From positions 1-44,602 of the IMG/VR virus record IMGVR_UViG_3300042302_000978: DNA of 44,602 bases. One strand, 5' to 3'. This stretch comes from a virus. Below the pieces are notes generated by a model that was not told the DNA's origin, ran no database searches, and saw nothing but the letters and a program-made list of their open reading frames with translations. Each line of letters begins with the position of its first letter. Within the stretch, counting starts at the first letter, position 1. Of the stretch, positions 40,371-44,602 are shown one piece after another. The position numbers and the translations under genes are program-made.

Positions 40371-41054
40371 ATGGAGAGAATAGATAGATTTAATGTATTT
40401 GAGGCCAAAATTGTTCCTTTGAACAGAATGCCCAGAAGTAGCCGAAAACCAGAGAGATCCGGAAGATCCGGAAGATTACTTACTGATGAACAAAAATACT
40501 ATGATGAAAACCAAATAGAAGATACAAGTGGTCCAAAACCCGCTATGTTATTTACAGATGTTGTAGGATCTTCTAAAATGTGGTCCGACGATCCACAAAC
40601 TATGAGCATACAACTCGATAAACATTTTAAGATTATGGATAATCTTGCTAGAAAGTATGGTGGTTTTGTGGTTAAAACAATCGGTGACGCCTTTATGGTA
40701 TATTTTCCAAAAAACGAAAAGTCATTAGAAAATGCTGTTGATTTTGCGGTAGAGGTAATCAAAATTGAAGAGCTTCCACTTAGAATAGGAATATGCTCTG
40801 GTAATATGACTGCCAAAAAATGTAGAATACAGAATGTTGAGCTTGTAGACTTTTTTGGAGATGTTGTGAACACTGCATCAAGAATGGAGTCCAAAGTTGC
40901 AGAGCAGGGTGGTATTGCATTTACCTCTGTTGATAATATTGATAATCAAATGGAGTCTATTTCAAAAAAATACAAATTGGTTAAGATAACTGGTAAAGGT
41001 ATTCCAGATTTAAAAGGTGTGAAAGTCGAATTTGCTTATAAGTTAAAAGTATAA
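40371..41054 (+). CDS. Class III adenylate cyclase with capsid-targeting-like leader
   Basis: 227 residues. Residues 1-14 (MERIDRFNVFEAKI) resemble the shared leader, then a basic, disordered linker (RSSRKPERSGRSGR). Residues 57-227 are a complete class III nucleotidyl cyclase domain: FTDVVGSS with metal Asp63, KTIGDAFMVYF with adenine-binding Lys102 and metal Asp106, LRIGICSG, and VDFFGDVVNTASRM with Asp160, Asn167 and transition-state Arg171. The Lys/Asp pair predicts ATP rather than GTP. The domain works as a homodimer. There is no membrane segment or sensor domain. It converges on glutamine synthetase. Confidence 0.92.
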   Translation: MERIDRFNVFEAKIVPLNRMPRSSRKPERSGRSGRLLTDEQKYYDENQIEDTSGPKPAMLFTDVVGSSKMWSDDPQTMSIQLDKHFKIMDNLARKYGGFVVKTIGDAFMVYFPKNEKSLENAVDFAVEVIKIEELPLRIGICSGNMTAKKCRIQNVELVDFFGDVVNTASRMESKVAEQGGIAFTSVDNIDNQMESISKKYKLVKITGKGIPDLKGVKVEFAYKLKV

Positions 41055-41055
41055 A

Positions 41056-41082
41056 AAAACCCACTCAAATGAGTGGGTTTTT
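41056..41082. terminator. Bidirectional intrinsic terminator
   Basis: AAAACCCACTC / GAGTGGGTTTT with loop AAAT between convergent cyclase (+) and glutamine synthetase (-). The stem matches those at 15751 and 15801. Confidence 0.85.
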
Positions 41083-41086
41083 AGTT

Positions 41087-42160
41087 TTAGTTTTCTTCCA
41101 AAACTTCTTCGTCTTGTAGAATAGTTCTTACCATTCTATCAACTATTAAATATGGATCTCCGTTAGATGCTGGTCTTCTATCTTCGATATAACCAATCGC
41201 ATTTGGATCGTTTATCGTAGAAGGAATTCTAATAGATTTAGTTCTATCTCCAATACCCCATCCAAAGTCTTTGATAGACGATGTTTCGTTCGCACCGGTT
41301 AGTCTTTCGTCATTGTTCTCTCCATATACCGCTATATGTTCTGCATGAGTCTTCTCAAGCTTCTTACACATTTCGATTGCAATCTCTTTTTTGTTTACTT
41401 TGTCTTCTCTAATATTTTTTGTCGAAAAGTTTACATGCATACCTGAACCATTCCAATCATTTCCTTTAAATGGTTTTGGATCTAATTCGATTCTATAATC
41501 AAACTCTTCACTCAATCTATGTAAAATGTATCTTGAAATCCATAGTTGATCCGCACCGTCTTCTGCAAATACAGTTCCTACTTGATATTCCCATTGTCCT
41601 AAAGCAACTTCTGCATTTGTTCCGGATATAGAGATTCCTGCATTAAGACAAAGGTCTGTATGTGCTTCTACAAACTCTCTTCCTACTACATTGTTAGCAC
41701 CAACTGAACAATAGTATTCACCTTGTTCTCTTGGCTCATCTTCTGTTGGCCATCCTAATGGTCTATTTGTTTTGTTATCAAAGATAAAATACTCTTGTTC
41801 CCATCCATACATAGTTTCATCGTCATATTTTTTTAACGATTCGGTCATTTTAACTCTTGTATTACTTTCGTGTGGAGTACCATCAATATTATAAACCTCA
41901 CAAAGAACTAAAATAGAGTTTGTTGTAAATGGATTATGAAAATAGTTTTTAGGAACTAATAGTAATTCTGATTTAGATGTTTCTGCTTGGTATGTTGAAG
42001 ATCCATCAAAGTTCCATACTGGTGCTTTTCTCAAACCATTTTTGTATGAATCTAAAATATTTGTTTCATCTTCGATGTGTTTCAGATTTACGACTTTTGT
42101 TTTTGTACGTATTTGTTGTGTTTTGGCACCATCCAACCAAATATATTCTAACTTTTGCAT
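41087..42160 (-). CDS. glnA: Glutamine synthetase, type II (eukaryote-like GSII)
   Basis: 357 residues, right for GSII (about 340-370) and much shorter than GSI or GSIII. Motifs: VWNFDGSSTYQAE (beta-grasp domain, 48-60), GWEQEYFIFD with metal ligands Glu121 and Glu123, AEVALGQWEYQVG with Glu184 and Glu191, GSGMH (His242), ERLTGANETSSI with flap Glu292, and IEDRRPASNGDPY. All catalytic residues appear intact, so it should make glutamine from glutamate, ammonia and ATP. Wording is close to Bacteroidota GSII. The upstream region lacks the late box and holds a GC-rich hairpin. Confidence 0.95.
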   Translation of the reverse strand: MQKLEYIWLDGAKTQQIRTKTKVVNLKHIEDETNILDSYKNGLRKAPVWNFDGSSTYQAETSKSELLLVPKNYFHNPFTTNSILVLCEVYNIDGTPHESNTRVKMTESLKKYDDETMYGWEQEYFIFDNKTNRPLGWPTEDEPREQGEYYCSVGANNVVGREFVEAHTDLCLNAGISISGTNAEVALGQWEYQVGTVFAEDGADQLWISRYILHRLSEEFDYRIELDPKPFKGNDWNGSGMHVNFSTKNIREDKVNKKEIAIEMCKKLEKTHAEHIAVYGENNDERLTGANETSSIKDFGWGIGDRTKSIRIPSTINDPNAIGYIEDRRPASNGDPYLIVDRMVRTILQDEEVLEEN

Positions 42161-42211
42161 AATGTGTATGTTTTTTCTTATATTTATTAAAAAAAAGCTG
42201 TTCCGTTTTGC

Positions 42212-42239
42212 ACATGGCCCCTATTTTTTAGGGCCATGT
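42212..42239. other. GC-rich perfect hairpin between divergent genes
   Basis: ACATGGCCC (42212-42220) and GGGCCATGT (42231-42239) form a perfect 9-bp stem around a T-rich 10-base loop. It is conspicuously GC-rich for this genome and lies between glutamine synthetase (-) and the gene at 42317 (+). No U-run follows on either strand, so it is probably not an intrinsic terminator; an operator or leader RNA structure is possible. Confidence 0.6.
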
Positions 42240-42277
42240 TGAAAAAAAATGTATTTTTATTTAAAATAAACTTTTAC

Positions 42278-42285
42278 TATATTTG
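42278..42285 (+). promoter_or_regulatory. Host-type -7 box
   Basis: TATATTTG matches the Bacteroidota TAnnTTTG element, 31 bases upstream of the ATG at 42317. A clear TTTG at -33 is missing (TTTT only), so this is a partial match. Confidence 0.4.
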
Positions 42286-42316
42286 AATATAAAATCTATA
42301 ACTATTTTTTAATATT

Positions 42317-42619
42317 ATGAACAAGGTTATTTTACAGATTTGGGAAGAATCAGAGAGAGGCTGGGGAACACGACCAGATGGTTGCTCTATGCACATAGAC
42401 TTAAAAGAAAGAGAAAACTACATACAGACTATCTATGATAGTAGAAAGTCTGATGAATCTATACCTAATGAGTATGATAGGATTGTTGGTGAAGGTGTTG
42501 AAGCATTCATCGAAGATGCACTTTTCAAACTTGTGGAAAAAGACAAATCTGTTAGACTTACTCAATACCAGATGAACAATCTTATGGGTATGGAAGAAAT
42601 AACAATAAAAGAAGCATGA
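42317..42619 (+). CDS. Conserved hypothetical protein, QIWEESERGWG type
   Basis: 100 residues. The start MNKVILQIWEESERGWGTRP followed by DGCSMHID is a pattern I associate with small conserved proteins of phages and Bacteroidota, function unknown. The middle is acidic with a GEGVEAFIEDALFKLV helix. It overlaps the next gene by 4 bases (ATGA) and starts from a host-type -7 box, so early expression is possible. Confidence 0.75.
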   Translation: MNKVILQIWEESERGWGTRPDGCSMHIDLKERENYIQTIYDSRKSDESIPNEYDRIVGEGVEAFIEDALFKLVEKDKSVRLTQYQMNNLMGMEEITIKEA

Positions 42620-42963
42620 TTACAGGATTTTACGCGATGTTATTCGCATTTATATTTTCGGAAATATACCATTTTTTCAACAAAAAAAGACTTGATTTAA
42701 TTTTCAAGAACAAAGACACTAAAACTATAAGAAAGGTTGACATTGTTTTTTACATGTCAAAACTTTTATCTATATTTTGGCCGATTGTGGGATTGTTTTC
42801 CAGTTTTAGTCATCTATTCCTATTGATAATAGTGATGAATCTAATGAAGTTTGTTTTTTATCATTTAAACGACCACATATATAAAGTATATATTAGTGCT
42901 CTTCCTTGGATGAACGTTGTAGTTTATATAACGATATTATCTTTTAAATTCTTTATACACTAA
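42616..42963 (+). CDS. Small integral membrane protein
   Basis: 115 residues with three to four hydrophobic helices: ITGFYAMLFAFIFSEIYHFF, LLSIFWPIVGLFSSFSHLF, LIIVMNLMKFVFYHL and VVVYITILSFKFFI. Basic residues lie between the first two. There is no holin signature I can name, although small size and multiple helices would allow a holin or superinfection-exclusion role. It is coupled to the preceding gene by a 4-base overlap and overlaps the convergent gp4 gene by 11 bases. Confidence 0.7.
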   Translation: MITGFYAMLFAFIFSEIYHFFNKKRLDLIFKNKDTKTIRKVDIVFYMSKLLSIFWPIVGLFSSFSHLFLLIIVMNLMKFVFYHLNDHIYKVYISALPWMNVVVYITILSFKFFIH

Positions 42964-43480
42964 AGTTTTTAAGATTTTCTTCAGTTATTATAATGAAAGA
43001 AAATCCTTTTTTGTTACACCAGTTTATCATAGTCTCCCATTTTTGTTTGTTCTTATAAGCCATCTTTAGATCATACTCAAAACTTTTAAGTTTCTTCATT
43101 CCTTTTTCAGGAACTGTAAGTTTACCTTCTGTTAAAGCGATTACCATTTTGTATTCTTTCATAGGCTTAACCTCAACCACTACTTCTTTTAAAACGCCGT
43201 CTGCACCTCTCATTCTATAAAAGAAGTCTGGATAGTATCTATGTGCTTTTATACGTGTATCTCCATTTTCAAAGTGTGTCATCTGATAAGGTATTTCTAA
43301 ACATTCTGCACCCCATTGAAATATCTCTTCTTTTAAATCAAGCCATACCATTATCTTCTGTTCCCAAGAACTTCTATAATATACACCACCCTGTGTGTTT
43401 AACTTTAAAACCTTGTCTTTATTGGTTGGTATGAAGTTTCCACCGTGATATCTACTATTGTTAGGTTTAGAATTTATCAT
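42953..43480 (-). CDS. gp4: Head completion nuclease-fold protein, gp4-like
   Basis: 175 residues (T4 gp4 is 150). GVYYRSSWEQKIMVWLDLKE, then QWGAECLEIPYQ, then RYYPDFFYRM and VVVEVKPMKEY match the T4 gp4 (gp50/65) family; the PDF and E-V-K pair is the PD-(D/E)xK nuclease-like core. In T4 gp4 finishes packaged heads before tail joining. The C-terminal 60 residues are helical. A palindromic TTTATATATAAA box is shared with the divergent gene at 43526. Confidence 0.88.
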   Translation of the reverse strand: MINSKPNNSRYHGGNFIPTNKDKVLKLNTQGGVYYRSSWEQKIMVWLDLKEEIFQWGAECLEIPYQMTHFENGDTRIKAHRYYPDFFYRMRGADGVLKEVVVEVKPMKEYKMVIALTEGKLTVPEKGMKKLKSFEYDLKMAYKNKQKWETMINWCNKKGFSFIIITEENLKNFSV

Positions 43481-43497
43481 GTATTTGATTCTTTTTA

Positions 43498-43509
43498 TTT
43501 ATATATAAA
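43498..43509. promoter_or_regulatory. Palindromic AT box between divergent late genes
   Basis: TTTATATATAAA reads the same on both strands and lies 17 bases from both the gp4 ATG (43480) and the ATG at 43526, so it could serve both directions. Confidence 0.45.
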
Positions 43510-43525
43510 AGAAAAAACTTTACAT

Positions 43526-44221
43526 ATGAGTCCATTAGAAGGAAGAGTTCGATTGAGTCTATTGGTTTATGGTAATAGTATAGAAGATAACTTTAAAAAC
43601 AATTCTTTTTTCTTTGCCGAAAAATATTCCAAAAGTGATGAAATGGTCACTGCAAAACGTACAGAAGACATACAGATTGGTGGTTTTTACTTTCTACATT
43701 ACCTTGATGACTCCAACTGGATGAAGTATTCTCCAGTATTTGTAGTGGAACAAAAGAATTTTGGAAATCAAATCATATTATTTGCAGTAAACTTAAACTT
43801 TATACCTCTTCAGATAAGAGCTCTTATATTCGACCAATATATAGCCGAAAATTATTTTGAAAATGATACTTTTTTGAAAGTAGACTATGTCGGTATGTAT
43901 AAAGAGCTTGTCAAGTTTGGATTCGAATATGCTCTAATGGAGTATAATGTTATTCAGATAAAGAAAGTTCATAAGATTCACATGGAAATACTTCCGCGTT
44001 TCTTCTTTTCACAGCACCCTAAGGCAACGTATGATCCAAAGAAACTGATGGATATATGGCATAAAAAACTCGAAACAAAATCTGCCAGAAATCAAGAGAT
44101 GATGAAGTCTATGGTAGATGAATTCTATGATATAAACAACGAAATATCAGAGAAGTATAAGGTTATGAAAGGTCATATAGAAAGAATTCAAAAAAGCTTA
44201 AAAAAATATGGTGGAAAGTAA
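43526..44221 (+). CDS. Conserved phage protein of unknown function
   Basis: 231 residues from the ATG at 43526 (MSPLEGRVRLSLLVYG); the frame runs further upstream but only through the promoter region. The pattern FYFLHYLDDSNWMKYSPVFV, QIILFAVNLNFIPLQIRALI, EYALMEYNVIQIKKVHKIHM and PRFFFSQHPKATYDPKKLMD looks strongly constrained. The C-terminus is helical and charged. It shares a divergent promoter with gp4, suggesting a late structural or assembly role. I cannot name the family. Confidence 0.75.
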   Translation: MSPLEGRVRLSLLVYGNSIEDNFKNNSFFFAEKYSKSDEMVTAKRTEDIQIGGFYFLHYLDDSNWMKYSPVFVVEQKNFGNQIILFAVNLNFIPLQIRALIFDQYIAENYFENDTFLKVDYVGMYKELVKFGFEYALMEYNVIQIKKVHKIHMEILPRFFFSQHPKATYDPKKLMDIWHKKLETKSARNQEMMKSMVDEFYDINNEISEKYKVMKGHIERIQKSLKKYGGK

Positions 44222-44229
44222 AAAATGAG

Positions 44230-44237
44230 TATCTTTG
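44230..44237 (+). promoter_or_regulatory. Possible host-type -7 box
   Basis: TATCTTTG matches TAnnTTTG, 34 bases upstream of the ATG at 44272. No convincing -33 TTTG is present at the right distance. Confidence 0.35.
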
Positions 44238-44271
44238 TAGAGTAAATAAAAACAAAAAAAACTCTCTCTCT

Positions 44272-44602
44272 ATGAATTACTCAACTTACATTTCTGCAGC
44301 AGAAAAGCTATCAACTTTTGGTCAAAAACAAAAAGCATTGGCTCTTATTAACCATGCCAACGATTTGGAAAGAAAAAAAATAAACGAACTAAAATTCAAT
44401 ATTTTAGTTGGTGAAGTAAGACCTTTTAAAGATGCAAAGTTTCACTCCGTACAGGTTATAAGAGAAAGAGAAGCAAACACAATCATGTGTATCTTCCAAT
44501 CTGATATGGTTAATACTCACAGAATCAACGCAAAGATAAAACCGGGTGGTGAGGTTCAGTGGTCTGATGGTAATCTATTCATGGATAGACAATCTGTTAA
44601 GT
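44272..44602 (+). CDS. Unknown protein (3' partial)
   Basis: 110 codons are visible and the frame is open at the window end. It starts MNYSTYISAAEKLSTFGQKQ followed by KALALINHANDLERKK, a helical region, then a beta-rich part (VQVIREREANTIMCIF). No family recognised. Preceded by a short AT-rich leader with a CTCTCTCT run next to the ATG and a possible host-type -7 box. Confidence 0.65.
   Translation, partial: MNYSTYISAAEKLSTFGQKQKALALINHANDLERKKINELKFNILVGEVRPFKDAKFHSVQVIREREANTIMCIFQSDMVNTHRINAKIKPGGEVQWSDGNLFMDRQSVK

Noticed and set aside
42180-42316. A tRNA gene or riboswitch in the glutamine synthetase upstream region
   Set aside because: Only one simple hairpin is present; no cloverleaf, CCA end or known glutamine riboswitch motif was seen.
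43445-43525. Extended N-terminus of the gene at 43526
   Set aside because: The upstream part overlaps the start of the divergent gp4 gene and the palindromic promoter box.
1-44602. CRISPR arrays, IS elements, integrase or attachment sites
   Set aside because: No regularly spaced repeats, transposase, recombinase or flanking duplications were recognised; the tandem repeats seen are coding or promoter boxes.

Overview
The window reads as a contiguous piece of a large, AT-rich, T4-like contractile-tailed phage genome (Caudoviricetes, myovirus morphology), most likely infecting a member of the Bacteroidota and probably a flavobacterium. The T4-type core is recognisable by protein sequence: large terminase (gp17), a likely small terminase (gp16), tail sheath (gp18), tail tube (gp19), sheath terminator (gp15), baseplate gp25 and gp26, head completion nuclease gp4, clamp loader gp44, recombination nuclease gp47 and late sigma factor gp55. 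The Bacteroidota assignment rests on a TAnnTTTG-type promoter before one gene (partial versions before two others) and on a glutamine synthetase and a ClpS that resemble Bacteroidota proteins. No host chromosome genes, rRNA, tRNA, IS element or CRISPR array was recognised.

Layout. 1-5.9 kb (+): end of a very large hydrophobic, internally repeated protein (tape-measure candidate), then four small genes. 6-12 kb (-): a 2003-residue baseplate or tail-fibre-like protein. 12-13.7 kb (+): small conserved phage proteins. 13.8-14.9 kb (-): gp47. 15.1-25.1 kb: tail tube (+), then gp26-like, a small overlapping ORF, tail sheath, and two proteins with a shared N-terminal leader (-). 25.2-28.7 kb: small unknown genes, a ribbon-helix-helix protein and the likely small terminase. 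28.8-31.8 kb: large terminase (+), ClpS and a HAD phosphatase (-). 31.9-35.5 kb (+): a possible spanin pair and a run of leader-bearing proteins. 35.5-39.5 kb: gp25 and gp44 (-), gp15 and an abundant-looking unknown protein (+). 39.6-44.6 kb: gp55, a class III adenylate cyclase, glutamine synthetase, gp4 and unknowns. Genes alternate between strands in short blocks, most separated by intrinsic terminators; no gap exceeds about 200 bases.

Three themes stand out. First, at least seven unrelated proteins share a short N-terminal leader, roughly M-[KR]-x-[LI]-x-x-F-[EN]-x-F, like the capsid-targeting sequence of T4 internal proteins. Several carry a plausible prohead-protease site (I/L-x-E before A). 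The bearers include a complete adenylate cyclase and an isochorismatase-like hydrolase, suggesting a set of enzymes packaged in the virion and injected into the host. Second, most structural genes are preceded by a TTAATATATA-type box, while the window encodes a gp55-like late sigma factor: a likely phage-specific late promoter system. Third, the phage carries host-directed functions unusual for a T4-like virus: ClpS (protease adaptor), type II glutamine synthetase and adenylate cyclase. Function calls are by eye from sequence; no database search or structure prediction was run.
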